A stretch of 64,000 nucleotides of DNA, from contig SXOB01000011.1 of NCBI GenBank assembly GCA_005776945.1, positions 1 to 64,000 of the forward strand, given 5' to 3'. This DNA comes from Pseudomonadota bacterium. Its GTDB lineage: Bacteria; Myxococcota_A; UBA796; GCA-2862545. The notes beneath the pieces were generated by a model that worked only from the letters and a program-made list of their open reading frames with translations, was not told the DNA's origin and did not search any database. Each line of letters starts with the position of its first letter. Within the stretch, counting starts at the first letter, position 1. Position numbers and translations under genes: made by a program. Positions 35,501-43,518 of the stretch are shown piece after piece.

Positions 35501-36772
35501 GACGTGGGGGGGACGGCGACACTCCGCGCGCGCATGGTTGGCGACAAGGACGCGCCGGAAGTCAGCTTCGACGCCGACGTCAAGGACGGCGCCTTGATTT
35601 GGAGTGCGAGGGGCTTGTCGATCTCCGACGTTCAGTTGCGATTCACCGGCGACGAGCGAGCGCTGAGGCTCGAGCGCTTTCAGGCCCACACGTCGCCGAT
35701 GCGCTTGGAGGCGATCGACGGCCGAGGCAGCTGGATTCGGGCATCGGGTGCACTTCGGCGTGGGGCGGACGATCGGTTTGGCTTCTCTGGCCAGATTCGC
35801 CTCGACGACGGCGCATGGGTGTCGTCGACCCCCGACCTCGGCCTTCGGCTCGAAGGGGCGTTGGTCGTGTCGGGCACATGGCCCGAAGTGGACGTCACCG
35901 GAGACGTCGCGGTGGACATGGGCCGAGTGGCGATCGACACGGCGAGCGACGCGGCGGCAGCCCCCCGCACCCTTGACGCACGCATCGTCGTGCACCGGGG
36001 TCGGGATGTCGAGGAGGCCATCGCTGAGGTGGTGGCTTCGGCCGTCGATCTCGACATGAACATGCGCGTCGACCTCGGGCGCAACGTGGAGATCGACCTC
36101 GCGATTCCCTTTGTGGACCGCGTGGGTGCGCTTGGCGCGGCGGTTGGCCGACTTGACCTCGACGCCCGGTTGGGGGGCGAGTTGGACGTGGACGTCGATG
36201 GCGGAGAGTGGACCGTTCTCGGAGACGTCGAGGTCTACGACGGTGTCGCCGGAATGCTGCAGAGCCGATTTGAGTTGGACCGCGGCACCCTCGCCTTCGC
36301 AGGCGGAGACCCGTTGGAGCCGGAGCTGAACCTCGAGGCTCATATGGGCATCTCTGGCGGCGGCCGTGTCGACCTGCGGGTGAGGGGCCGCCCCACCGCG
36401 CCCAAGGTCGCCCTGACGAGCGACATCACCTCGGACCCCAGCCAAGTCATGGCGATGGTGCTGACGGGGCGTGCCCCCGACGACTTGGGGTCCGACGCGC
36501 CCGCCGGGGCGCTCGCTGGGTTGGTCCTTGGAGGCGTGGTGGGCGCGACCCCACTGCAAGCGCTGCGCGTCGCTCCCGATGGGAGTGTCATCGTTGGCGT
36601 GCCCGTCGGCCGCCGCGTTTACCTGGAGTCGATCATCGACGCGCGTGCGGCCGTCGGCGAAAACGACCTCACCCTGGCGGCGGAGGTGGGCTTGGGGAAC
36701 CGCCTCGTGCTGGCTCCGGCCCTCGGGTACCCGAAGAGTTGGGTGGACTTGGCGTGGGAGGTCCGTTTTTGA
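32585..36772 (+). CDS. TamB-like translocation/assembly module protein (DUF490)
   Basis: This 1395-aa protein has an N-terminal membrane anchor (RRRVAIVVAALGLIAAGVAG). A very long, regular, beta-rich body of short alternating strands follows, as in the AsmA/TamB hydrophobic-groove superfamily. The DUF490 C-terminal domain holds DVEVYDGVAGMLQSRFELD, RGTLAFAGGDPLEPELNLEA and DPSQVMAMVLTGRAP. It ends in WEVRF with a terminal Phe. TamB spans the periplasm between the inner membrane and TamA, and recent work links the superfamily to lipid transport. It starts with GTG in the TamA stop. Its last 104 bases overlap the convergent lipoprotein gene. Confidence 0.9.
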   Translation: MRRRVAIVVAALGLIAAGVAGFVGSRWDLVGIVEMALGRVLVSGTADVAAARWVEGGLRVEGVVLRDVGGVERVRVGWISVAPDWSAWGRGAPVLAHVRANDVRVDISRDDEGRAKVAGLFVDPAASGGSGGVDLGIADIVVEGLLLVDGTEAPWGELAVRGALWGEHGRWTAPVEIRRSDGRVAGAVTYGSETLSVRALRGELPGVVASGALAWGDVVGGAVAVDLDLGVLSGDAGWVGDVSLAVEASGTPQDVGLVWRLAGDAGSLSGVGRWSGASATVEGRHPRITLREVWPKGPDVVAEGTFTMAVREGGVGFTWNGDTTVEGRDLRAASVRGRWADGALDIDGLRFDGVVGQVEGTGRWADGQSTWQVRAALDPAALEALGAPDLVGDGVFGGQIDVASDGGVAVAGRLDWRGGQWGGVDVDQLGIGVDLRVVEGRVDGWLDLDASGLALGDLAASAASDGRIELHVAPDRIRAKGRTVVTEMEAGGVSFERADVGWSFDRNGETKVAFGGVDLGAGTALGQALDGGRIAWFVGPEQTTVTGEITSYGDPWLFIDGRRDAASRWLVRDLRFLPSRRVSWALKRPASWTEVPGGVADVDLALTGPVGDIAVTGTMGSQGPLSGRVRVTGLLLDVASELDPDRFDGLSGTLDLDLDASGMAEAPDVAVVVTLRKAWWPDRVRWLDVDGTVAWRDGQLRPDLHLGIADVPLAHIGGELALAGSWLAPVVPPNGSLGLWCDLLAGSIDRLVHAFPALDGLPKGDASARIRLDGRRDAPRLSVDGVAVGPVAGWRDPGRIEVALAWQEGHWSGAVDLREGLATRAWWNGTARQAMPESSEPPSITDLDIEGDLRGVPVSRLAALAGWPMAVDGDLRGEVAVRGSLDAPLLSGDLVWADGRLGEADVLALRTTWRPLADGGVSVFVDGDVGVGHFAATGTIPHPVTGAGPWGLEVTGTELPLGVVVAAWPDVRDVGGTATLRARMVGDKDAPEVSFDADVKDGALIWSARGLSISDVQLRFTGDERALRLERFQAHTSPMRLEAIDGRGSWIRASGALRRGADDRFGFSGQIRLDDGAWVSSTPDLGLRLEGALVVSGTWPEVDVTGDVAVDMGRVAIDTASDAAAAPRTLDARIVVHRGRDVEEAIAEVVASAVDLDMNMRVDLGRNVEIDLAIPFVDRVGALGAAVGRLDLDARLGGELDVDVDGGEWTVLGDVEVYDGVAGMLQSRFELDRGTLAFAGGDPLEPELNLEAHMGISGGGRVDLRVRGRPTAPKVALTSDITSDPSQVMAMVLTGRAPDDLGSDAPAGALAGLVLGGVVGATPLQALRVAPDGSVIVGVPVGRRVYLESIIDARAAVGENDLTLAAEVGLGNRLVLAPALGYPKSWVDLAWEVRF

Positions 36773-37550
36773 GGACGGCCTCCGCCCACAGGGCGACGGC
36801 CGTCGCGTGGATGCGGTGTTCAAGCGGATCTGCAGCGCTCACCGCGATGCCTCCGTCGTCGCCTTGCCACTTGGCGACGCTTTGGCGCCAGGCGTCGGGG
36901 ACGCTTCGCCCCGCAAGCGCGGCGAACAGGATGCGTTCGGCCTGGAGGTCGACGTCCAACGTGGTTGCGGGTGGCGAGGCACCTTGAGCGGCTGCCATCA
37001 GCTCATCGGTGATGGCGCCGAGGCAGGCCGCGGGCGTACAACCGCGTGAGCGCGCGAGCAGGAGCGCCCACGCAGCGTGGGTCGACCCGTAGCCGCCGCC
37101 GTCTCGCATGGGTCCACACACCCAGGTCTCGGTTTGGGGACGCCAGCCACTGCGGTCGCAATCGACGGCCTCGACAAGGACGCGGTGGACGTGGACCTTG
37201 CGGCCGTCGGATGGGACCGTCCACGACGTCGACCGGCCCTCGGGGATGGGGTGGTTCGGGTCGATGAGGCGCCTGAGCGGGTGGCCGGCGTCGGGGTCGT
37301 GGACGCTCAGGATGTGGGACGCCAGCGACAGTGCCTCGGGTGTGCCCCATGCGTTCAACGCGAAAGCGGTGTCGAGCGGGGCGCTATCGCGGTGCCGTTG
37401 GAGGAAGGCCAGCGCCATGGCGCCGTGGAATGTGGCCCGGGTGTGGGGCGTCTCGGATTCGACCGACGCCTCGTGTGGCTCGAATGGGCCGCCACAAGAC
37501 GCCAAAACGAAAACGGCCATCCCGAGGGGTGGCCGATTCGAGGACGTCAC
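36669..37550 (-). CDS. lipoprotein of unknown function
   Basis: This protein is 293 aa from the GTG at 37550; an ATG at 37520 gives the shorter signal MAVFVLASCGGPF. Either way a lipobox LASC is present. The body is helical and Ala/His-rich (ATFHGAMALAFLQRH, AFALNAWGTPEALSLASHIL, GYGSTHAAWALLLARSRGC) with a DGGGYG-type loop. That layout could suggest an alpha-toroid, but I recognise no family. The Pro/Ser tail overlaps the TamB 3' end by 104 bases on the opposite strand. It starts 9 bases after the stop of the small Thr/Asp lipoprotein gene, probably in one transcript. Confidence 0.65.
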   Translation of the reverse strand: MTSSNRPPLGMAVFVLASCGGPFEPHEASVESETPHTRATFHGAMALAFLQRHRDSAPLDTAFALNAWGTPEALSLASHILSVHDPDAGHPLRRLIDPNHPIPEGRSTSWTVPSDGRKVHVHRVLVEAVDCDRSGWRPQTETWVCGPMRDGGGYGSTHAAWALLLARSRGCTPAACLGAITDELMAAAQGASPPATTLDVDLQAERILFAALAGRSVPDAWRQSVAKWQGDDGGIAVSAADPLEHRIHATAVALWAEAVLKNGPPTPSPPNSSGTRGPEPARGGSPSPPPPPG

Positions 37551-37558
37551 CGAGAAGC

Positions 37559-37813
37559 TCAGCTCGCGGTGTCCGTGTGGTCGGTCGGCGTCGGAGTTGT
37601 TTCCGTTTCCGTTTCCGTTTCCGTCGTTGGCGGCGGCGTGGTGTCCGTCGTGATCGGCGGCACAGCGGTGTCGGGGTCGGTGTCGGTGTCGGTGTCGCCG
37701 TCGGCCGGTGGGTCCGTGGGCGGCACGGTCGTAGCCGTGTCCGAGGTCTTAGACGTGTCCGTCGAGGTACAAGCTACGACGGCTGCAATCATCAGAGCGG
37801 TGTAGAGGCGCAT
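37559..37813 (-). CDS. small Thr/Asp/Pro-rich lipoprotein
   Basis: This 84-aa protein has signal MRLYTALMIAAVVACTSTD (Cys15). The mature part consists almost only of Thr, Asp, Pro, Glu and Ser (DTDTDTDPDTAV, TETETETETTPTPT). It is encoded by short simple repeats such as GTGTCG and TTTCCG. It has no folded domain. It resembles the linkers of larger lipoproteins here, but nothing follows the linker, so it could be a free brush-like surface peptide or a decayed gene. It has the best sigma70-type promoter I found in the window. Confidence 0.7.
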   Translation of the reverse strand: MRLYTALMIAAVVACTSTDTSKTSDTATTVPPTDPPADGDTDTDTDPDTAVPPITTDTTPPPTTETETETETTPTPTDHTDTAS

Positions 37814-37833
37814 GAAACTCTCGCGACAGGTGA

Positions 37834-37862
37834 TTTGTACTCGACGGGACACTCGCTGTCAA
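37834..37862 (-). promoter_or_regulatory. sigma70-type promoter of the small lipoprotein gene
   Basis: On the minus strand TTGACA (37862-37857) is followed after exactly 17 bases by TACAAA (37839-37834). The -35 box is perfect and the -10 box matches four of six positions. It lies about 20 bases upstream of the ATG at 37813, giving a short leader. Confidence 0.65.
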
Positions 37863-37916
37863 CACGCACCTGACTCGGTGGACCGGGCGGGCGCGTGGTT
37901 GTGCTCCATCTTCGGC

Positions 37917-38846
37917 TCAGACGTGGACGTTTGTTGGGAATTCATCGGGCCAAGGAACTTCGAGGCCGTCCTCCGCGAGCCAGACGTCGGCGTGGACCTC
38001 CTTCGCTTCGGCCGCATGTACGGAACTATCGGCGTAGCGCCTCGAAAAATGAGTGAGCAACAGCCGCCGGGCGCCGGCTACCTCGGCGAGGCTGGCCGCC
38101 TGTCGGGCCGTCAGGTGGAGGTACGCCTCGGCCAGTGTGGCGTCGGCATCTACGTAGGTCGCCTCGATGGTGAGAAGGTCGACGTCGCGAGCCAACGCAA
38201 CGATCGCCTCGCAGGGTGCGGTGTCCATCACGAAGGCAAAGCTGCGCCCGGGCCGTTCGACTGCGATGTCCGGCCGCGTCACCAGCCGTCCATCGACGTC
38301 GACTGAGCCTGTGCGCATGACCGCGCCGATCGCGGGGCCGTCAAGGCCAACCGCGCGCGCCCGTTCCGGATCCACCCGCCAGCGCGAAGGGCCTTCGAGC
38401 CGCCAACCGACGGTGTCGATGCGATGCCTCAGAGGCAGTGCGGTGAGGCGATGGCCAGTCGGCAGGGTCAGCGTGGTCCCGACCACGGGCACGGGAGTGG
38501 GAACGATGGGGGTGCGCGGTTCGTAGGCGCATGCGTCGACGAGGTTGTTGTACCAGCGCTGGCCCGTCGCCGGGAATCGGACGTGGACCTCGTGTTTGAC
38601 GCCGTCGCCGTGGATGCGTTGGAGCACGCCCGGCAGGCCAAGGCAATGGTCGCCGTGAAAGTGGGTGACGCAGATGTCCGTGATGGAACTCGCGCGGACG
38701 CCGAAGCGCTCCATCTGGCGCTGAGTGCCTTCGCCGGGGTCAAAAAGGAAGCCAAGGCTGCCCCACCGCAGGAAGTAGCCGTTGTGGTTGCGGTGGCGCG
38801 TGGGAACCTGGCTCGCGCTGCCGAGGACGACGAGAGGATGCTCCAT
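37917..38846 (-). CDS. rnz: ribonuclease Z (tRNA 3'-endonuclease)
   Basis: This 309-aa metallo-beta-lactamase-fold enzyme removes 3' trailers from tRNA precursors. The zinc motif THFHGDH is at residues 61-67 (His62, His64, Asp66, His67). VLGSASQVPTRHRNHNGYFL at the start and GEGTQRQMERFGV are typical of the RNase Z family. Late ligands include the Asp in FAFVMDT and the His in LLLTHFSRRY. Length is normal. It is divergent from nadE with 83 bases between the starts. Confidence 0.93.
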   Translation of the reverse strand: MEHPLVVLGSASQVPTRHRNHNGYFLRWGSLGFLFDPGEGTQRQMERFGVRASSITDICVTHFHGDHCLGLPGVLQRIHGDGVKHEVHVRFPATGQRWYNNLVDACAYEPRTPIVPTPVPVVGTTLTLPTGHRLTALPLRHRIDTVGWRLEGPSRWRVDPERARAVGLDGPAIGAVMRTGSVDVDGRLVTRPDIAVERPGRSFAFVMDTAPCEAIVALARDVDLLTIEATYVDADATLAEAYLHLTARQAASLAEVAGARRLLLTHFSRRYADSSVHAAEAKEVHADVWLAEDGLEVPWPDEFPTNVHV

Positions 38847-38929
38847 CCGCGCCGCCTACCCTTGTCCGGTCCTGTCGGCCCGGCGGCGCGGGCAGGCGAC
38901 GGAGAGGGTAGAGGGCCGGCGAGGAAGCC

Positions 38930-40933
38930 ATGTCCGACGAGCTGACTTTGGCGCGCGTCGCAGCGGCATCGCTGAATCAGACGGTGGGGGATTGGCGGGG
39001 CAACGTGGCCCGCGTGCTCCTTGCCATCGACGGCGCCCGCGCGGAAGGCGCGACGTTGCTCGTGCTGCCGGAGCTGGCGCTGAGCGGCTACTCGATGGGC
39101 GACCGGGTCCTGCGGCGGGGAACGGGTCAGCGCGCGTGGAAGGCCCTCGTGGAGGTGCTGCCGCACACCGCCGGGATGGTCGTGCTTGCGGGTTTGCCGA
39201 TTCGGCACCGCGGGGTGTTGCACAACGCCGTGGCCGTCCTGGCCGACGGGCGCGTCGCCGGCCTCGTCCCCAAAGAGAACCTCGCCAGTGGCGACGTGCT
39301 CTACGAGAATCGCTGGTATGCGGGATGGCGGCGCGGCGACGTGGAGAGTTGGCGCGCGCCGTCGGGGGAGATCTACCCGCTTGGAACGTTGCTGTTTGAG
39401 GCCGAGGGCCTCGGTCGCTTTGCGGTGGAGGTGTGTGAGGACGGCTGGTTGGGCGACCGGCCTGGATCGGCCGCCGCCGTCGCAGGCGCTGGCATCGTCT
39501 GCAATCCGTCGGCGAGCTGGTTTATGGTCGGCAAACACGCCGTCCGGCGGGGCCTTGTGGAACAGGCAAGCCGCGAGGACCACGTCGTCTACCTGTACGC
39601 GAGCCTCATGGGCTGCGACGACACCCGGATCGTATTCGACGGGTCGGTGCTCATCGCGCGGGATGGCGCCACGTTGGCCGAGGGGCAGCGGCTGCGCTTT
39701 GGTTCGGATGTGGGCGTTGTGGCCGCGACGGTCGACCTTGGCCGGCTGCACGAACTGCGGGTGGAGGAGGGGTCCTGGCGAGCCAGGGTCGAGGCCCAAC
39801 GTCGCGGCGACCGAGGCTCGGCGCCGACCGTCGTACGCGTCGAGGGGCGCTTCGGTTCCCATGCGTCGCAACCGACGGCTCCGGTCACCGGCCTCGACCC
39901 CAGTCTTGCGTGGGTCCATGAGGCGCTCGGGCGTGCGCCAGGTGCGGCGGACCTCGGCCCCCTTGAGCTCGAGTTGGGCCTGTGCCTGGGCCTGCGGGAA
40001 TATCTGCGTAAGACCGGCATCTCCGGCGTCGTGATCGGCCTGTCCGGCGGACGGGACTCCGCGATGGTCGCGCTGCTGGCGGCTCGGATGCGGGCTTGGG
40101 AGGGCAAGTCCGACGTCGCGCAGTGCGTCACGACGTTGGGTATGCCGACGGCCCAGTCGGGAGAGGCCACGGCTGACGCGGCCCGGCGGCTCGCGCGCGC
40201 ATTGGGGACGCGCCACTTCGAGGTCCCTGCCGAAGCCGTCGCGAGTGCGCTTAGGCAGGCCGCCGAACACACTTTGGGGCGGTCGCTGTCGTGGGGTGAC
40301 GCCGCCGACGACCGTACGCTGCAGAACCTCCAGGCGCGGGCGCGCGGGGCGCTCAGCTGGACGATGGCCAACGCGCTTGGTCAAACCTTGCTCACGACGT
40401 CCAATCTCTCAGAGGTCGCCGTCGGCTATGCGACGATGGATGGCGACACCTGTGGCGGACTTGCTCCGTTGGCAGGGGTGCCGAAGACGATGGTGTCGAC
40501 ATGGCTACAGTGGGCCGCGACCTTCCATCGGCTACCCGAATTGGACGCCATCCTCGCCATGCCCCCCACGGCCGAGCTTCGGCCGGCAGCGGCTCATCAG
40601 ACCGATGAGGCGGACCTCATGCCCTACGTCGTCCTCGACCGGCTGATGGGGGAGTTCGTCGACGCCGGCCATGACCCCATCGCGTTGTTCGAAGCGGCTT
40701 GGCCGGACGTCCACGGGATCTACGGCGATGACATGCGCGCGTTCGCTCGCGACATCCGCCGCTTCGTGACCCTGTTTTGCGCGGCCCAATGGAAGCGCGA
40801 ACGCACCGCCGTGGGCTTCCGCGTCGGCGCCTTCGACTTGGATCCGGCGTCGGGCCTCCGTTGGCCGGTCGTCGGCACGCCCTTCCTAGAGGAATTGGAC
40901 GACCTCGACGCCTTCGTCGCGAAGCTGCGGTGA
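38930..40933 (+). CDS. nadE: NAD(+) synthase, glutamine-hydrolysing
   Basis: This 667-aa two-domain enzyme makes NAD from deamido-NAD, ATP and glutamine. The nitrilase-type glutaminase domain has its catalytic triad at Glu48 (VLPELALSGY), Lys115 (LVPKENLASG) and Cys169 (AVEVCEDGW). The synthetase domain begins near residue 350 with the PP-loop IGLSGGRDSAM and includes LGQTLLTTSNLSEVAVGYAT. The ATG at 38930 follows GAGGAAG. The ABC transporter gene downstream overlaps its stop (GTGA), so the three genes 38930-42395 form one operon. Confidence 0.95.
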   Translation: MSDELTLARVAAASLNQTVGDWRGNVARVLLAIDGARAEGATLLVLPELALSGYSMGDRVLRRGTGQRAWKALVEVLPHTAGMVVLAGLPIRHRGVLHNAVAVLADGRVAGLVPKENLASGDVLYENRWYAGWRRGDVESWRAPSGEIYPLGTLLFEAEGLGRFAVEVCEDGWLGDRPGSAAAVAGAGIVCNPSASWFMVGKHAVRRGLVEQASREDHVVYLYASLMGCDDTRIVFDGSVLIARDGATLAEGQRLRFGSDVGVVAATVDLGRLHELRVEEGSWRARVEAQRRGDRGSAPTVVRVEGRFGSHASQPTAPVTGLDPSLAWVHEALGRAPGAADLGPLELELGLCLGLREYLRKTGISGVVIGLSGGRDSAMVALLAARMRAWEGKSDVAQCVTTLGMPTAQSGEATADAARRLARALGTRHFEVPAEAVASALRQAAEHTLGRSLSWGDAADDRTLQNLQARARGALSWTMANALGQTLLTTSNLSEVAVGYATMDGDTCGGLAPLAGVPKTMVSTWLQWAATFHRLPELDAILAMPPTAELRPAAAHQTDEADLMPYVVLDRLMGEFVDAGHDPIALFEAAWPDVHGIYGDDMRAFARDIRRFVTLFCAAQWKRERTAVGFRVGAFDLDPASGLRWPVVGTPFLEELDDLDAFVAKLR

Positions 40934-41637
40934 GCCGCGTCTCCGTCGCCGACGTGGCATGTACACGCGGCGGCCGCGTCGTCCTGCGAGATGTCAGTTT
41001 CGAATTGGGCGCTGGCGAGGTGCTTGGCATCCTAGGGCCCAACGGCGGTGGGAAGTCCACGCTGATCCGTCTGTTGGCCGGGGTCTTGTCTCCGTCGCAA
41101 GGCACGATTCGGGTGGACGGCGAAGACGTGGCCAGCGTGGCGCGCCGCGCCACGGGCGACCTCGCGCTGGTCGGGTCCAAGGCTGGGCTCTACCCGCTGC
41201 TGACCGGCCTTGAGAACCTGACGTTCTTTGGGGCGCTCGTCGGATTGGATGCGGCCGAGGCCGCGCGACGAGGTCGTGCGGTCGCTCAGCGGTTGAGCCT
41301 CCCGATGTCGGCCTTCGACCGGCCCGTGGCAGAGGCCTCGTCGGGCACCTTGCAGAAGCTCGCTCTGGTTCGGGCTCTCATGGTCGAGCCGCGCGTCTTG
41401 CTTCTCGACGAACCGACGAGCCACCTGGACCCGATGGCGTCGGAGGCCCTTTGGGGCGCCGTCCGCGAGTTGGCCGGCCGCGACCTGGCCATCGTGTTGG
41501 TGACGCACGACCTCCGAGCGGCGCTTGCGCTCAGTGATCGGGTCGCGTGGCTGGATGGCAGTTGGCGGGGCGCCGCCGCGCCGTCGGAGGAGCCGAGCCC
41601 GGACCGCTGGCTCGCGCGTTGGCGGGGGGCTCGATGA
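40930..41637 (+). CDS. ABC transporter ATP-binding protein (CcmA-like)
   Basis: This 235-aa ATPase has Walker A GPNGGGKST (about residues 36-44) and Walker B VLLLDEPTSHLD. Its signature motif is divergent, ASSGTLQK in place of LSGGQ. An H-loop His lies in LVTHDLRAAL. Size and the ASSG-type signature resemble heme-exporter CcmA and short ABC-2 exporter ATPases. No other cytochrome c maturation gene is adjacent, so the substrate is unassigned. It starts with GTG in the nadE stop and overlaps the permease gene by ATGA. Confidence 0.9.
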   Translation: MSRVSVADVACTRGGRVVLRDVSFELGAGEVLGILGPNGGGKSTLIRLLAGVLSPSQGTIRVDGEDVASVARRATGDLALVGSKAGLYPLLTGLENLTFFGALVGLDAAEAARRGRAVAQRLSLPMSAFDRPVAEASSGTLQKLALVRALMVEPRVLLLDEPTSHLDPMASEALWGAVRELAGRDLAIVLVTHDLRAALALSDRVAWLDGSWRGAAAPSEEPSPDRWLARWRGAR

Positions 41638-42395
41638 AGGGGGTGGTCCTCCTCGTGGAGCGCCAGTTGCTTGAGCTGACGCGGGACCGGGGCGGCGTGT
41701 TCGCGGTGGTGGTCACGTATGGGCTCGTCGCCGCGGTGGTGGCCGCCGCCGGGGCGGCCGCAGCGTGGCTGACTCCCGGGACGGCGCGGGGGGACCTGTT
41801 CGCCGAATTGGCGGGGCCCCAAGACCCGGCCGGGATGCTTGGCGCCGTTTTTGACGTCGCCAACTTCCTGGCGTTCTCTCAGGTGGTGGGAACGTCGGCC
41901 GTCTACGGCGCACACGCGATCCAGCACGAACGGGCAGCGGGGACGTGGACCCACCTGCTCGCGAGGATGTCGCCCTCCACCCTGTTGGGGGGCTTGTCGT
42001 TGGGAGCTATGTGGCTGCCGACGGCACTTGGGACGTTGTTGTTTGGTGGGACCCTCGCGGTTGCGGCCCTCGTCTTGGGGTCCGAGGGCGTCCTCGAGCG
42101 CAGCCCATGGTCCGGCGCTTGGTGGGTGGGCCATTTGCTCGGCATCCCGACTTGGTCGGGCGCCGTGGCGGCGACGGCGGCCGCGGCGAGCGCATTCGTG
42201 CGCGACCCCAGGTCGGCCCAACAGGTCGCTTGGTTGGTTGTCTTCGTCGTCGTCAGCGTCGTTGGTCCCATGTGGTGGAGCGCATTGGCGTCGGGCGCGT
42301 GGGCGTCGTTTGGAGTGGCCGTGGCCGGGGCCGTCGTTTGGGGGCTGGCGGTGACGGCAGGCGGCAGATCAGGTTTCCTCGCGACCGACGAATGA
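41634..42395 (+). CDS. ABC transporter permease (CcmB/ABC-2 type)
   Basis: This 253-aa integral membrane protein has about six hydrophobic segments, among them VFAVVVTYGLVAAVVAAAGA, TLLFGGTLAVAALVLG and VAWLVVFVVVSVVGPMWWSA. The N-terminal VLLVERQLLELTRDRG resembles the cytosolic start of CcmB/ABC-2 permeases, and GTSAVYGAHAIQHERAAGTW is the amphipathic coupling region. It pairs with the ATPase encoded just upstream (ATGA overlap). Direction is probably export; the cargo is unknown. Confidence 0.85.
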   Translation: MKGVVLLVERQLLELTRDRGGVFAVVVTYGLVAAVVAAAGAAAAWLTPGTARGDLFAELAGPQDPAGMLGAVFDVANFLAFSQVVGTSAVYGAHAIQHERAAGTWTHLLARMSPSTLLGGLSLGAMWLPTALGTLLFGGTLAVAALVLGSEGVLERSPWSGAWWVGHLLGIPTWSGAVAATAAAASAFVRDPRSAQQVAWLVVFVVVSVVGPMWWSALASGAWASFGVAVAGAVVWGLAVTAGGRSGFLATDE

Positions 42396-42431
42396 CGATC
42401 GACGTCGCGCCGGAACACGGTATGGGGTTGT

Positions 42432-43466
42432 ATGGGCGGCGGCGCTGGCCGCGTAGTCCCGATGGAGGACGGATCGTTGGGACGGGATCGGCCGTCGGAC
42501 CCCTTCGACCCCGCGGATGCGACGCCCGTACCTTTGCCGGCGCCCGACCTCGATCCGCTCGGTGTGCCGACGGCTGAGCCGGCGCCTGAAAAATCGGCCA
42601 AGCCGGCGCGACGAGCCCGAGAGGCAATCCCGCGAGAAGTCGCCACGAGCCCGGACTACGTGGAGTGGGACGAACCCCTGAGGCGTCGTCCGGCCGGCGA
42701 CGACCGGCCCGTTGTGCCCAAACCAAAGGCGAAACCTGTCGACCCGCCGACGGATGAGGTGGTCCGGCCGATGCCGGAGGCCTCGGAGTCGGACCTGGTC
42801 GTCCCCGGGGTCCTTCCGCCCGAACCCGCGCCTGACCCGATCCCAGTTCCGTTGGGCGTTCAACCGGGCGGCGCCGTCTCCGACCTCGAACTGCCCACAC
42901 CTTCGCCGGCGCCGGAGGCGCACTTCGTGGCGCCGTTGCCGTCGCCGGTGCGTCCTGCGGGGTTGGCCATGCCGCCCCCAGCCATCGACCGGCCCGTGTT
43001 GGGAGCGGGTGGGCACGCCCTCCACGGGCACGAGACCGAGGCGCGTTCGGGGGCAGGCGCCATCCACTTGGGCGGACACCAGCGGCCCATCACGGTGCCA
43101 AGCGTCGTCCCCGCTGCACCGCGCGCCCGCCAGCGACAGCCCGACCGTATGCGCCCGGTGGAGATGGCGATGTTGCTTGCCCTCATCGGGCTCGTCGGGT
43201 CGCTGGCCGCCGGAATCTGGATCTACCGCGACCGTGCCCCCGACAGGTCGGACCTGGGGCCGGCCCAGGCGTCGGCGTTTGAGCCCCCCGTGGGTTCTGC
43301 GGCAGAAGTCACCTCCACGGCGGACGCGGTCCTGCCTCCGCCTGAGGCCGCCAAGTCGGAGGTGCCCGGGGCGGATGGCAAAGTGAGGATTCCGGTGCGG
43401 TCGGGGCTCAATGCGTCGCCGTTGGACATCGCGAAAGAGCGTGAGGCCGCCGGTTCGGGTCCCTGA
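42432..43466 (+). CDS. Pro-rich single-pass membrane protein
   Basis: This 344-aa protein (a start at the ATG at 42462 is also possible) has a long Pro/Ala/Glu/Asp-rich cytoplasmic region (about residues 15-235). One transmembrane helix follows (MAMLLALIGLVGSLAAGIWI, about 244-263), then a 75-residue outer tail with KVRIPVRSGLNASP. It resembles scaffold or TonB-like spacer proteins in composition only; no family is recognised. It lies 36 bases after the permease and may belong to that operon. The convergent gene at 43519 encodes another single-TM low-complexity protein. Confidence 0.65.
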   Translation: MGGGAGRVVPMEDGSLGRDRPSDPFDPADATPVPLPAPDLDPLGVPTAEPAPEKSAKPARRAREAIPREVATSPDYVEWDEPLRRRPAGDDRPVVPKPKAKPVDPPTDEVVRPMPEASESDLVVPGVLPPEPAPDPIPVPLGVQPGGAVSDLELPTPSPAPEAHFVAPLPSPVRPAGLAMPPPAIDRPVLGAGGHALHGHETEARSGAGAIHLGGHQRPITVPSVVPAAPRARQRQPDRMRPVEMAMLLALIGLVGSLAAGIWIYRDRAPDRSDLGPAQASAFEPPVGSAAEVTSTADAVLPPPEAAKSEVPGADGKVRIPVRSGLNASPLDIAKEREAAGSGP

Positions 43467-43518
43467 GCGGCCATGCGCGTCTGCTGTTCAGGCGCCTAGG
43501 ACAGGGGCCTGAGCGTAC

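Noticed and set aside
34445-36823. 792-aa open frame opposite tamB
   Set aside because: Composition is shadow-like (Arg, Pro, His) and no start, ribosome site or motif supports it.
40930-42395. cytochrome c maturation ccmAB assignment
   Set aside because: ATPase and permease resemble CcmA/CcmB in size and signature, but no ccmC-ccmF genes are adjacent, so the specific name was not given.
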